Source: Candidatus Fermentibacterota bacterium (GTDB lineage: Bacteria > JAFGKV01). From it: DNA of 34,772 nucleotides. Under the pieces are notes generated by a model. The model saw nothing but the letters and a program-made list of their open reading frames with translations. It was not told the origin of the DNA and searched no databases. Shown piece after piece: positions 15,066 through 23,797 of the stretch; within the stretch, counting starts at the first letter, position 1; each line of letters begins with the position of its first letter. The position numbers and the translations under genes were made by a program. The stretch lies in assembly GCA_016928395.1 (NCBI GenBank), contig JAFGKV010000245.1, positions 1-34,772 on the forward strand, written 5' to 3'.

Positions 15066-15914
15066 ATGCCGGAAATGCCAGAACTGGAGATTCTTCGCGA
15101 GGGGCTTGCGCCTCGGGTTCTCGATAGACCCATCGTTCGCATCATCGTCCGCCAACCCTCCTCCGTCAAGACGTTTCACCCGCCCATTGATTCGGTGATC
15201 GGTCAGCGCTTCACCGGGCTTTTCCGGAGAGGCAAGTTCGTCATCTTCTCGCTGGAATCGGGCGATAGTCTTGTGGTGCATTTGATGCGCAGCGGATGGT
15301 TGACGGCTCGCGGCACCGGGGAGGAGCCCTTGGCGCTGGACGCGGTGAGTTTCCTGTTTCGCGACGGATCGTCTTTGGTGGTTGTAGAGCGTGGGTCCAA
15401 ACGCAAGGCCTGCGTCTATCTCGTTCGAGAACTATCGTCAGTGCCGTTCTTCAGCGGCGTCGGAGTCGAACCCTTCTCTCAGGATTTCACGGCGGAGCGA
15501 CTCTTCGAGTGCCTGCAGACTGAACGGATGCAATTGAAGAGTTTCCTCATTGACCAGCGCTTTGTGGCGGGCCTCGGGAATGCATACACCGATGAGATCC
15601 TTTTCGACTGCGGGCTCTCGCCCTTCAAGATCACCACCACCGTCACTTTCGAGGAGACACAGAACCTCAGAATCTCCATCCATCGGGTTCTCGATCGCGG
15701 GATCCAAAGGCTTCGGCGTCTCGTGGGCGACGGTCTTCTGGAGAGCGAGGACCACGGTTTCATGACCATGCACGGAAGACCGGGGGAGACCTGCCCCCGA
15801 TGCGGCGCTACCATTGCCGAGATTCGCTACAGCGACCGCAGCACGCACTACTGCCCGGAGTGCCAATCGGGCGGCAAGGTGTATGCCGACCGGCGGGCTG
15901 GTGTCTATCGGTAG
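15066..15914 (+). CDS. Formamidopyrimidine-DNA glycosylase family protein (MutM/Fpg)
   Basis: This 282-residue base-excision repair enzyme is predicted to remove oxidised purines and cut the strand by beta,delta-elimination. The N-terminus MPEMPELE gives the catalytic Pro (after Met removal) and Glu3. Lys57 in RRGKF is the expected catalytic Lys, and GLGNAYTDEILF is the helix-two-turn-helix signature. The zinc finger is Cys243/246 and Cys263/266, with the RSTHYCPECQ signature. Two parts are unusual. The HLGMSG-type loop reads HLMRSG (72-77), and the DPRRFG-like loop, which fills the gap left by the flipped base, is replaced by ERGSKRKA. The gene therefore appears to be a divergent branch of the family, and its lesion range may differ. 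It has its own candidate promoter and is divergent from the radical SAM gene. Confidence 0.88.
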   Translation: MPEMPELEILREGLAPRVLDRPIVRIIVRQPSSVKTFHPPIDSVIGQRFTGLFRRGKFVIFSLESGDSLVVHLMRSGWLTARGTGEEPLALDAVSFLFRDGSSLVVVERGSKRKACVYLVRELSSVPFFSGVGVEPFSQDFTAERLFECLQTERMQLKSFLIDQRFVAGLGNAYTDEILFDCGLSPFKITTTVTFEETQNLRISIHRVLDRGIQRLRRLVGDGLLESEDHGFMTMHGRPGETCPRCGATIAEIRYSDRSTHYCPECQSGGKVYADRRAGVYR

Positions 15915-16248
15915 CCACCGCCCCAGAGTCTGGCTCTCGTTCCTCGTACTGCCCGGTGAATTCCGCACCCAGCACCACAGCGCCCAATGCACTGAGCCAA
16001 TACACTCGCGGGCCATGGAGATTGGTTTCGGGTATTTCCATTGGCTACTGCAGCGAATGAGTACCACGCGACAGGCGCCGACGAGAGATCTTTGACCCTC
16101 CGACACGGTCCAGGACACGGCGCGCCGCGTTCCTTTTGATTCGAAACCAGTCAGGGACGTGTGTTGCAGGCCAGTCGCTGACCGTTTCTCACGACGAACC
16201 GGGGCCGTGTCGTCGGCGTGGTCACGGCCCGAGTGCCGTGCAATCCGC

Positions 16249-16276
16249 TTGACAGGGATGGGAGCCTCTCTACCCT
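16249..16276 (+). promoter_or_regulatory. Candidate sigma-70-type promoter for the fumarase operon
   Basis: A consensus -35 box TTGACA (16249-16254) is followed by a 16-base spacer and TACCCT (16271-16276), a weak -10. It lies about 70 bases upstream of the first fumarase gene on the same strand. Confidence 0.5.
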
Positions 16277-16332
16277 GTGATGGGTATAGCTCATCGTTCC
16301 CTGCCCCAGTGCAGAATGGAGACACCCCAGCC

Positions 16333-16339
16333 AGGAGGG
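16333..16339 (+). promoter_or_regulatory. Ribosome-binding site of the fumarase alpha gene
   Basis: AGGAGGG lies 5 bases upstream of the ATG at 16345. It decides against the longer in-frame extension to 16159, whose extra residues resemble nothing. Confidence 0.8.
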
Positions 16340-16344
16340 CCCTG

Positions 16345-17232
16345 ATGCCACAACCCCTGCAGATCGATCTCGTGGAGCACGGCGTGGAGCTCATACGCCG
16401 GGCATCCACCGTACTGCCGCCCGACATCAAAGCGGCGCTGGAGAAGGCCCGAGACGCCGAGGCTGTCGGCAGCGCATCGCAGCAGGCCTTGTCGACGATC
16501 CTCGAGAACGTCGCGATGGCCAAGGCCGACTCATCACCTGTGTGCCAGGACACTGGCACGCTTATCTTCTATATCGACCATCCCTTCGGCTATTCCACCG
16601 CACAGATGAGAGAGCAGCTCGATACCGCCACGGTCAAAGCCACGGAGAAATCCTATCTCAGACCCAATGCAGTGCACTCGGTCACGGGCAAGAACTCCGG
16701 TAACAATCTGGGCGGGGGCTCTCCCCAGTACCACTTCCATGAATGGGATAAGGACGAGATCCGCATCCGTCTGCTCCTCAAGGGTGGCGGCAGCGAGAAC
16801 GTCTGCACCCAGTACTCGCTTCCCGATAACCGGATCAAGGCCGGGAGGACCTTGGAGGGCGTCCGAAAGGCGGTCTTGGACGCTGTCTTCACGGCCCAGG
16901 GTCAGGGATGCTCGCCGGGCGTCATCGGCGTGTGTATCGGCGGTGACCGAGGCGCCAGTTATGCCGCAGCCAAGGAACAGCTCTTCCGGCATCTTGATGA
17001 CACCAATCCCGATCCCGCTCTTGCCGAGCTGGAGCACCAGCTACTGGCCCAGCTCAATGGGCTGGGGATCGGTCCCATGGGCTTCGGCGGGAAGACCACG
17101 GTGTTGGGTGTGAAGATCACCACCCTGCACCGTTTGCCCGCGTGCTTCTTCGTCTCGGTCGGCTACATGTGCTGGGCCGCCCGACGCGCCTTCATGACCA
17201 TCGCCAATGGGGAGGTACGGTACGATGCGTAA
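16345..17232 (+). CDS. Class I fumarate hydratase, alpha subunit
   Basis: This 295-residue subunit is predicted to bind the labile [4Fe-4S] cluster of a two-subunit class I fumarase, which interconverts fumarate and malate in the cytoplasm. Likely cluster ligands are Cys67 (VCQDTGT), Cys189 (QGCSPG) and Cys276 (VGYMCWAARR). The GKNSGNNLGGGSPQYHF, GGGSEN and IGGDRG segments are typical of the family. The length matches stand-alone alpha subunits. The stop codon overlaps the beta gene by 8 bases. The related L-tartrate dehydratase shares this architecture, so tartrate or another hydroxy acid is an alternative substrate. Class I enzymes are oxygen-sensitive and common in anaerobes, which fits the AOR and V-ATPase in the window. 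Confidence 0.92.
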   Translation: MPQPLQIDLVEHGVELIRRASTVLPPDIKAALEKARDAEAVGSASQQALSTILENVAMAKADSSPVCQDTGTLIFYIDHPFGYSTAQMREQLDTATVKATEKSYLRPNAVHSVTGKNSGNNLGGGSPQYHFHEWDKDEIRIRLLLKGGGSENVCTQYSLPDNRIKAGRTLEGVRKAVLDAVFTAQGQGCSPGVIGVCIGGDRGASYAAAKEQLFRHLDDTNPDPALAELEHQLLAQLNGLGIGPMGFGGKTTVLGVKITTLHRLPACFFVSVGYMCWAARRAFMTIANGEVRYDA

Positions 17233-17836
17233 GCTGACCCTTCCGTTGAGCGACGCCGATGTCCGTTCGCTGCATGTCGGTGATCCCATACTCCTGTCCG
17301 GCGTCATGCTCACGGGGCGTGACACCGCGCACACCTATTTCTTGGATGAGCTACTCAAGGATCCGTTACCCGAAAGCGAGAAGGACGTCGCGGCGGCGGT
17401 CCGCCCCCTGCTCCAAGGCGGAGCGATCTATCATTGCGGCCCGGTGGTGAAGAAGGTAGACGGCGGCTATTCGTTTGTTGCCGCCGGCCCCACCACCAGC
17501 ATCCGCGAAGAACCCTACCAAGGGGACGTCATCAAGCACTTCGGCCTCAGGGTCGTCATCGGCAAGGGCGGCATGGGCGCCAAGACGCTGGCCGCATGCC
17601 AGGAATACGGCGCCATCTACCTCCATGCCATCGGCGGCGCGGCGACCCTGATTGCCAAGACCGTTGCACAGGTGGAAGGCGTGTACAAACTGGAGTTTGG
17701 CGTGCCCGAAGCGCTGTGGCGGATCCGCGTGGTCGATTTCCCCGGCGTGGTCACCATGGATTCCCATGGGCAGAGCATCCACGAGAAGGTGGAGGCTGAC
17801 AGCCGCGCGGTGCTACAGCGGCTCATGAAGGGGTAG
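17225..17836 (+). CDS. Class I fumarate hydratase, beta subunit
   Basis: This 203-residue subunit supplies the substrate-binding C-terminal domain of class I fumarase. It shows the family segments VGDPILLSGVMLTGRDTAH, HCGPVV, AAGPTTSIRE, VVIGKGGMGAKTL and GAIYLHAIGGAATL, and it ends with a swivelling-domain tail. The ATG at 17225 has GGAGG 9 bases upstream, lying inside the end of the alpha gene. The 8-base overlap suggests equal, coupled production of the two subunits. The gene converges with comF, with about 50 bases between the stops and no obvious bidirectional terminator. Confidence 0.92.
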   Translation: MRKLTLPLSDADVRSLHVGDPILLSGVMLTGRDTAHTYFLDELLKDPLPESEKDVAAAVRPLLQGGAIYHCGPVVKKVDGGYSFVAAGPTTSIREEPYQGDVIKHFGLRVVIGKGGMGAKTLAACQEYGAIYLHAIGGAATLIAKTVAQVEGVYKLEFGVPEALWRIRVVDFPGVVTMDSHGQSIHEKVEADSRAVLQRLMKG

Positions 17837-17887
17837 AGCCTCCCGACGGCGCGGGCAATCCTGGCGGATGGTGCCGGGCAGCTTCGG

Positions 17888-18700
17888 CTATGCCCGCCTC
17901 TGAGCCCTGCCGGTGCTCGTGAGGGTCACCAGATACACCTTGCGGGCACCGGCAGCCATAATGGTGGCTGCCACCTCCTGGGCCGTGGCCCCCGTGGTCA
18001 ACACATCATCCACCAGAAGCACCCTCTGGTGAAGGAGATCACGGCTTCGGGTGACGCGAAACTGCCCCCGTACATTCTGCGCTCTCCTGGCATAATCGGC
18101 GCCCACCTGCGAGGCCCCGTGGCGACGCATGACGACGCGGGGCAGCACCGGCAGATCGGTGAGAACACCCAGCTCCCTGGCCAAGACTTCTGCTTGGTTG
18201 TATCCTCGCCGCCAGCGACGCCACCATGTAGTAGGTACGGGCACGATGGCGTCGACGTCGTCCCACTCGGCAGCGCGCAGGACTGCCGCCAGCCGGGCCG
18301 CCAGAAAAGGGCCCAGGGCGGGCCGGTGCCGGTACTTCAGGTGATAGATCATGCTGCTCAAAGGTGCCACGTGGGGCCCGTATGAGCGGGCCTGGACAAA
18401 AGTGGGTTCATGCTCGCGGCAGTCACGGCACACGCCTCCCGTGCGGCCGCCGGGTGTGCCTCCACCAGGCGCAACAGGGCCCATGCCTGATCCGCAGCGA
18501 CGGCATACTACGCCGTGCGGGCAGACTGCCGCGTCGCATTCATCGCAGATGAGTGTCTTCGCCGACTGCAGCGAGGTGCCGCAGACAAGACATGCCGGGG
18601 GCCAGCAAAAATCGGCCACCATGCCGCCGAAGGATCCGGCCCTGGCCACGGTTCCCTGCATGGCACGAGTCCATCGTGCGGCCCATCGCCCCCACGGCAT
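17888..18700 (-). CDS. ComF-family phosphoribosyltransferase-like protein
   Basis: This 270-residue protein begins with a zinc-ribbon-like region: CLVCG, CDECD, then CPHGVVCRRC and CRDC. It continues into a type I phosphoribosyltransferase fold with PVPTTWWRRWRRGYNQAE and the PRPP-binding signature VLLVDDVLTTGAT. ComF is needed for DNA uptake in naturally competent bacteria, but the family also occurs in species not known to take up DNA. It is the last gene of the cell-shape series, starting 9 bases after lgt ends. The start at 18700 has no strong ribosome-binding site; an ATG at 18661 is possible. Confidence 0.88.
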   Translation of the reverse strand: MPWGRWAARWTRAMQGTVARAGSFGGMVADFCWPPACLVCGTSLQSAKTLICDECDAAVCPHGVVCRRCGSGMGPVAPGGGTPGGRTGGVCRDCREHEPTFVQARSYGPHVAPLSSMIYHLKYRHRPALGPFLAARLAAVLRAAEWDDVDAIVPVPTTWWRRWRRGYNQAEVLARELGVLTDLPVLPRVVMRRHGASQVGADYARRAQNVRGQFRVTRSRDLLHQRVLLVDDVLTTGATAQEVAATIMAAGARKVYLVTLTSTGRAQRRA

Positions 18701-18709
18701 GGCCCGGGG

Positions 18710-19495
18710 TTAGTTGCGTCGTGCCCGGCCGGCGATCAGCATCCCGACGACCGCCCCGACGATCATGAACAGGGAGAATGCCTGGCTTGACGCCAGGCGG
18801 AAACCCAACCACGAGACGAAGTTGTTGTCTTCGTATAGCCGGAAGAAGTCAACCACGAACCGGGCGGCGCCGTAGAGCCCGAACACGATTGCCGTCAACA
18901 TTCCCCGGGGCGGGTTGATCCGGTCGATTCGCAGCGCCGCCAGCAGGATCACGAAACCGGCCAAGCTCTCGTAAAGCTGGGTTGGGTGCACGTGGGCGGC
19001 TCCCACCACCGCGGAGGCCGCGCAGCCGGGAGGGAAGCTGATCCCCCAGGGAACCTCGGTCGGTCTGCCGAAACAGCACCCGTTGAGCAGGCACCCGATG
19101 CGGGTGAATCCCACCCCCAGCGCATAGGACGGCGCGATGGTGTCGGCCATGGGCCATACGGGAAGGCCCTTGCGTCTCATGTAGATCAGCGCAGCGACAA
19201 TGGCCAAGGCGATCCCGCCGAACATGCTCAACCCCGTGAGACCTTTGAAGATGTTGACGGCGTCCAACCAGTTGCCCTGGAACTCCTCAACGTGAAACAC
19301 AATGTACAGCAGCCGCGAACCGACGATGGCGCTGATGAGAATCACGGTGGCCACGTCGAGAACCGCTTCGGCGGGGAGCCCGCGCTCTCTGGCCCTTCTC
19401 GTGGCCAACATGATGCCCAGTGCAAAGGAGATGACCAGCATGACGCCATAGCTATACACGGGAGTTGGGCCGATGCGCAGAATCTCGGGATGCAT
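18710..19495 (-). CDS. Prolipoprotein diacylglyceryl transferase (Lgt)
   Basis: This 261-residue inner-membrane enzyme attaches diacylglycerol from phosphatidylglycerol to the lipobox cysteine of prolipoproteins, such as the Ig-lipoprotein in this window. It has about seven membrane helices, the N-terminal RIGPTPVYSYGVML segment, and the signature region GFTRIGCLLNGCCFGRPTE, followed by HPTQLYES. The signature is the cysteine-rich variant; the GN...N.E version found in Escherichia coli is absent. The start lies 1 base after the rodA stop, so it is expected to be cotranscribed with the shape genes. Confidence 0.93.
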   Translation of the reverse strand: MHPEILRIGPTPVYSYGVMLVISFALGIMLATRRARERGLPAEAVLDVATVILISAIVGSRLLYIVFHVEEFQGNWLDAVNIFKGLTGLSMFGGIALAIVAALIYMRRKGLPVWPMADTIAPSYALGVGFTRIGCLLNGCCFGRPTEVPWGISFPPGCAASAVVGAAHVHPTQLYESLAGFVILLAALRIDRINPPRGMLTAIVFGLYGAARFVVDFFRLYEDNNFVSWLGFRLASSQAFSLFMIVGAVVGMLIAGRARRN

Positions 19496-19496
19496 C

Positions 19497-20702
19497 TCAG
19501 GAGGTCTCCTTCCAGTTGCGGCGCAGAGACTGCAGAATGCCTATAGTACACAGGGTGGCGATCACATGGGTCCCACCGTAACTCACAAACGGCAGCGGCA
19601 ATCCGGTCACCGGCAGCACACCAACGGTCATGCCGACATTGATAAACACCTGGGTTGCGATGCTGACGGCAAAGCCGATGGCAGCGATCCCGGCGAACCT
19701 GCTCCGGCACTTGGCGGCGATGCCCACCAGCCTCCACAGGAGCATTGCGAACAGCAGCATCACCATCTGTGTGCCCACAAAGCCAAGCTCCTCGCCGATA
19801 ACGCTGAAGATGAAATCGGTATGCTGGGCCGGCAGGAAGGCCAAGGCCTTCTGGGTGCCCCCCATGAGGCCTTTGCCTAGGATCCGGCCGCTGCCGATGG
19901 CGATGCGCGACTGGATGACATTCCATCCGCTGCCCCGGGGATCGATTCCGGGATTGAGGAACACCAGGATTCTCGTCTTCTGATAGTCCTCCAGCATTCC
20001 CCACCCATGGGGTGTCAGAAGCCCTGTGGCGACGCAGGCGCCGCAGACAAGCACAAAACGCCAGAATCCCGCCCTGGCCCACGCTAGAACCGCCACTACC
20101 GTCGCCATCAGCGCAGCCCACGTGGCAAGGGAGAAGGCACAGACCGTGCTGAGTACAGGCATGATCACCGAGAACAGTGCCAGGAACGGAACCCCCGACC
20201 ACCACATCATGCCGACAGCGACGGGCAGAAGGACTAAGGATGTGCCCAGATCGGGCTCTATGAGGATGAGGCCGAAGGGTATGCCGACAATAAGGGCGCC
20301 CATTCCGATGGTTCGCCAAGGCCTCCGGCCCCGTTGATCCGCAAGGAAGAGGGCCAGAGCCAGCGTGACGGCAACCTTGCCCAATTCGGATGGCTGGATT
20401 TCAATCATCCCCAGCCCCAACCACCGAGTCGCACCTCCGTGGGTTCTCCCGATGAAGGGCACGACCGCCAGAAGGACAAGTGTCACGGCATAGCCCGGAT
20501 AGGCGACTATCTGCCAGAACCGGAGCGGGAGACGGCTAACTACCGCCAGGAGCACAAAGCCTATCACAACGCGGATGAGCTGGTCAATCCCCATGTCACG
20601 GGCTTGCGTCTCCTTGCCTGCTGTGGCGCTGTGCACCATGATCACGCCCACTGCACACAGCACGATGACCAGCGCCAGTGAAGGAACATCCCAATCACGC
20701 AT
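19497..20702 (-). CDS. Peptidoglycan glycosyltransferase RodA (SEDS family)
   Basis: This 401-residue polytopic membrane protein of the SEDS family polymerises peptidoglycan glycan strands during cell elongation together with PBP2. It shows about ten helices and the family features GGATRWLGLGMIEIQPSELGK, RGRRPW and LILIEPDLGTSLVL, with the conserved Asp in EPDLGT. Further on are IAIGSGRILGKGLMGGTQ, PAQHTDFIFSVIGEE and LPLPFVSYGGT. The ATG at 20702 overlaps the end of mrdA by 8 bases. An upstream in-frame start at 20741 is rejected because it lies deeper in mrdA and adds a polar leader. Confidence 0.94.
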   Translation of the reverse strand: MRDWDVPSLALVIVLCAVGVIMVHSATAGKETQARDMGIDQLIRVVIGFVLLAVVSRLPLRFWQIVAYPGYAVTLVLLAVVPFIGRTHGGATRWLGLGMIEIQPSELGKVAVTLALALFLADQRGRRPWRTIGMGALIVGIPFGLILIEPDLGTSLVLLPVAVGMMWWSGVPFLALFSVIMPVLSTVCAFSLATWAALMATVVAVLAWARAGFWRFVLVCGACVATGLLTPHGWGMLEDYQKTRILVFLNPGIDPRGSGWNVIQSRIAIGSGRILGKGLMGGTQKALAFLPAQHTDFIFSVIGEELGFVGTQMVMLLFAMLLWRLVGIAAKCRSRFAGIAAIGFAVSIATQVFINVGMTVGVLPVTGLPLPFVSYGGTHVIATLCTIGILQSLRRNWKETS

Positions 20703-22494
20703 CAGGGCCACCCGAAACCGCGAGGAGGCCACGCGCGGCAAGCCAGGCTTCCATCACTTTTTGCACGATAGGCGCCGCTACGGCGCCGCCACCGCCACCT
20801 CGTTCCACAAACGCGCATACGGAGATAACCGGGTTCTCCGCGGGAGCGTAGCCCACATACCAGGCATGATCCTCGCCGTGGGGATTCTGGGCTGTTCCGG
20901 TCTTGCCCGCGACCACCACCCCTTCCACTCTCGATCGTCGTCCCGTGCCATCAGGATCTTCGGTGACGGCGGTGAGGGCATCCTTGAGCAGTCGTATGGT
21001 CTTCGCCGAGAAGGGGAGGCGCCGACCCTTGGGTTCACCCAGAACGGTACGCCGGCCGGTGGCCGGATGACGGGACTCCAGGGCAATTCTCGGGGTGAAC
21101 ATGACTCCGTCATTGCCCACGGCGCCGAAGAGCACCGCCAGTTGTAACGGTGTTGCTAAGACTTCCCCCTGGCCGATGGCCAAGTTCACCACTGTTCCCC
21201 GCGACCAACCCCACCGGCCGTATGCCCGGTTGAACCACTCCACTGTGGGGAAGAGGCCCGATTTCTCGTTGGGCAGATCGATCCCAGTCGGCTCGCCGAA
21301 TCCCACGGCATGGGCCCAACGGCCAAGTCTCTCGATTCCCAATCCTAGTCCGATATTGTAGAAGTAGATATCACAGCTCTCCACGATGGCACGGCGGAGG
21401 TCAACCGATCCGTGGCCGGTCTTCCTCCAGCATCCGAAGGGACGGCCTCCAAGGAGGAAAGCGCCCGTGCAGATCTTGCGGTCGCTGGGGGTGATGATAC
21501 CTTCCTCCAGAGCGGCCCCTGCCGTGACGATCTTGAAGGTCGATCCCGGCGGATAGACGCATTGGATGGGACGGTTCAGCAGAGGAAATAACGAGTCGCT
21601 GTTCAGCTGAGCCCAGAGGGCGCGACCGACACCGGCTCCCAGTAGATTGGGGTCAAAGCTGGGGCGCGAGACCAGAGCCAGGACATCCCCGCGCCGGGGA
21701 TCCACGGCAACGACTGCTCCCTGCCGGTCGGGACCGAGTAGATCCCATGCCAAGGTCTGCAAATCGATGTCAATGGCCAGGCGAAGATCGTGACCCGGCA
21801 CCGGAGGAATTGCCGACCGCTCCGCCAAGGGGCCCAGCTCACGTCCAACAGCATCTACCTGCAGAAACTCGAAACCTCGCTCCCCCCGCAGTACCGACTC
21901 GTACTGTCGTTCGATCCCGGAACGTCCAATGAGATCGCCCATTCTGTAGGGGGAGTCATCGCCGATCTCCCGCTCGGACACCTCTGCGATGTAGCCCACA
22001 AGGTTGCCCACCGCGGCGGCGGCGGGGTATCTCCTGCGCAGGCTGAGCCGACGGGTCGTACCTTTCAGCATGTCACGATGTTCTTCGATCCGGGACACTG
22101 CGGCGAACGAGGCGTCGGGATCCAGCACGCAGTCGTCCTTTCGCCGTTGAGCAGCCGCCATCTTACGCCAGATATCCTGTGGGTCCGCTTCCAGCAAGCC
22201 CGCGACCGCGAGTACATTGGCGGAGTCTGCGCCGAAGAACGGATCCAGCATTATTGTGGATGCCGCCCGGTCCTGTGCGATGATCCTACCGGCGCGATCA
22301 TAGATTAGTCCTCTGGGGGCTCGGATCACGGAGAGCTTGACGCGGTTGCTGTCGGCAAGACTCAGATAGTGGGCACCGTTGATGACCTGCAGGTAGAAAA
22401 GCCGAGCGCTCAGAAGCACGACGACCAGCAGAAAGATCGCCCGCGCTCCAAGGGCGCGGGCGTCGTTATCGGACCCTGCGGCGGGCCGATGCAT
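20695..22494 (-). CDS. Penicillin-binding protein 2 (elongasome transpeptidase, MrdA)
   Basis: This 599-residue class B penicillin-binding protein cross-links peptidoglycan in the elongation complex with RodA and MreBCD. It has one N-terminal membrane helix (about 18-36) and a dimerisation/pedestal region that includes SVIRAPRGLIYDRAGR. The transpeptidase motifs are SxxK at Ser318-Lys321 (PPGSTFK), SxD at Ser373-Asp375 (ESCD) and KTGT at 531-534. The length is normal. Its start overlaps mreD by 29 bases and its end overlaps rodA by 8 bases, so the module is tightly packed. Confidence 0.95.
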   Translation of the reverse strand: MHRPAAGSDNDARALGARAIFLLVVVLLSARLFYLQVINGAHYLSLADSNRVKLSVIRAPRGLIYDRAGRIIAQDRAASTIMLDPFFGADSANVLAVAGLLEADPQDIWRKMAAAQRRKDDCVLDPDASFAAVSRIEEHRDMLKGTTRRLSLRRRYPAAAAVGNLVGYIAEVSEREIGDDSPYRMGDLIGRSGIERQYESVLRGERGFEFLQVDAVGRELGPLAERSAIPPVPGHDLRLAIDIDLQTLAWDLLGPDRQGAVVAVDPRRGDVLALVSRPSFDPNLLGAGVGRALWAQLNSDSLFPLLNRPIQCVYPPGSTFKIVTAGAALEEGIITPSDRKICTGAFLLGGRPFGCWRKTGHGSVDLRRAIVESCDIYFYNIGLGLGIERLGRWAHAVGFGEPTGIDLPNEKSGLFPTVEWFNRAYGRWGWSRGTVVNLAIGQGEVLATPLQLAVLFGAVGNDGVMFTPRIALESRHPATGRRTVLGEPKGRRLPFSAKTIRLLKDALTAVTEDPDGTGRRSRVEGVVVAGKTGTAQNPHGEDHAWYVGYAPAENPVISVCAFVERGGGGGAVAAPIVQKVMEAWLAARGLLAVSGGPDA

Positions 22495-22987
22495 CCCGAA
22501 CCCCCCATCCTCGTGGCAGAAGCCAATGGCTCATCACGGCAACCAAGAGCAGACCGACCACAGTAGTGTACACCGCGGAGAGGAGGGCGCGGTGAATGAG
22601 GAAGCCCACCAACCCAGAGACGCCCATCGTGAGGCCGACCATTGCGCTGTTCAGCAGGCAGAGCGCACACAGCGTTGTCACCTGTATCACGACCTGTTCC
22701 GCCTGAACTTTCTCTCCCACCACGCCCGCCAGGTAGCCGGTTACCGTGTGCGCAAGCGCGTGGGTGCCCAGGATTTGGGGGGCGTAAAGGTCCTGGTAGA
22801 TGCCGGTGAGGAAGCCGACCAGGACGGCGGCCGTTGGTCCGGAGGTGAGCCCCAAGTAGACCAGAGACACCAGTAGGATATCCGGCTGCCAAGGGCCGAT
22901 CTGGAGCCACCGCGCGAACAGTGCATTCACCAATCCGGCGCTCAGGGCAACGAAGATCCAGCGACGGCTAACGGAGGTGGTCGGCAT
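22466..22987 (-). CDS. Rod shape-determining protein MreD
   Basis: This 173-residue membrane protein has about five helices. It matches MreD in the segment PDILLVSLVYLGLTSGPTAA...GFLTGIYQDLYAPQILGTHAL, where GF..G...D is the family signature. The ATG at 22987 has GGAG 6 bases upstream and overlaps the end of mreC by 20 bases. MreD links MreC to the elongation machinery in the inner membrane. Confidence 0.9.
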   Translation of the reverse strand: MPTTSVSRRWIFVALSAGLVNALFARWLQIGPWQPDILLVSLVYLGLTSGPTAAVLVGFLTGIYQDLYAPQILGTHALAHTVTGYLAGVVGEKVQAEQVVIQVTTLCALCLLNSAMVGLTMGVSGLVGFLIHRALLSAVYTTVVGLLLVAVMSHWLLPRGWGVRDASARRRVR

Positions 22988-23780
22988 CAAGGCTCCAGGA
23001 GGTATCGGAGGGCGCCGAACCGAGGATGAACACCTCCCGAATGGCATGGAATCGTACGAGAGATGTCACCGCGGCACGATGAAGCTGCAGACGATGGTCA
23101 TCGCTGACGGCTGACACGACACCCACGCGAAGTCCCGGCGGAAACACGCCGCCCAATCCGCTGGTCACCAGCGTGTCACCCGGCGCCACATCCTCCGTCA
23201 TCGGTATGTCTGGAACCGTGAACCCCACGGTGCGCTCGGCCCGAAGAATCCCGCCCGCCCCGCTGCGCTTCGCCACGACGCTCACCCGCGATTCGGGAGA
23301 CAGCAGAGTTCGTACCAGGGAGTGATGCGGCCGAACCTCCACGACACGTCCAACAAGGCCACCGATGGAGACCACCCCAAACCCCGCTTGAACTCCGTCG
23401 GCAGCCCCGGTATCCACGGCAAGATACTCACCGGCAAATCGACCCGGCCGTGACAGTACCATGCCGGGTATAAGCCAGTAGGGAAGTGACGCTCGCATGC
23501 CTATCATGCTGTGGAGACGTTGATTCTGCTCCGCGAGTGCGAAGACCTTCGCGTCATCCAGGACGCACTGCGTCAATCCGAAGCGGAGCGCTCGGTTCTC
23601 CGCGCGGAGAGTCAAGATTGACTCAATGAAGGCCGTGGCTCGGGCCGCCGGGAAGAACAGAACCGGCCCGATTATCGAGGCGACGGCTTGCTTGGCAGGA
23701 AGGGGGAGAAGAAGAAGGGCGATGGAAACCGCCATGGCCAGTGCCGCCACCGCAGGGGCGGGGGCTGAGTCGCGCGCCAT
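22968..23780 (-). CDS. Rod shape-determining protein MreC
   Basis: This 270-residue protein has one N-terminal membrane helix (about 12-35), a short coiled-coil region (about 55-85, TLRAENRALRF...LAEQNQRLHSM) and the periplasmic double beta-barrel domain. Conserved pieces are DTGAADGVQAGFGVVS..GLVGRVVEV, LLSPESRVSVV and GDTLVTSGLGGVFPPGLRVGVV. The ATG at 23780 begins 17 bases after mreB ends; the longer frame to 23879 overlaps mreB and adds a non-family leader. MreC organises PBP2 activity along the cell wall. Confidence 0.92.
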   Translation of the reverse strand: MARDSAPAPAVAALAMAVSIALLLLPLPAKQAVASIIGPVLFFPAARATAFIESILTLRAENRALRFGLTQCVLDDAKVFALAEQNQRLHSMIGMRASLPYWLIPGMVLSRPGRFAGEYLAVDTGAADGVQAGFGVVSIGGLVGRVVEVRPHHSLVRTLLSPESRVSVVAKRSGAGGILRAERTVGFTVPDIPMTEDVAPGDTLVTSGLGGVFPPGLRVGVVSAVSDDHRLQLHRAAVTSLVRFHAIREVFILGSAPSDTSWSLDADHLR

Positions 23781-23797
23781 GGAAAGCCCCGGTCTCG

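Larger units (their letters stand above)
15915..16344. other. Intergenic region upstream of the fumarase genes
   Basis: These 430 bases hold the candidate fumarase promoter (16249-16276) and ribosome-binding site (16333-16339). Long minus-strand open frames cross it and run antisense through mutM, but they look like no known protein. I see no clear terminator after mutM. Confidence 0.5.

Noticed and set aside
15438-16559. A 373-codon open frame on the minus strand across mutM and its downstream gap
   Set aside because: It is antisense to a clear mutM gene and the fumarase start. Its translation resembles no family, and long antisense frames are common in GC-rich DNA.
17837-17887. A bidirectional terminator between the fumarase genes and comF
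   Set aside because: Both transcripts end here, but I find no stem with a T-run, so no terminator is claimed.
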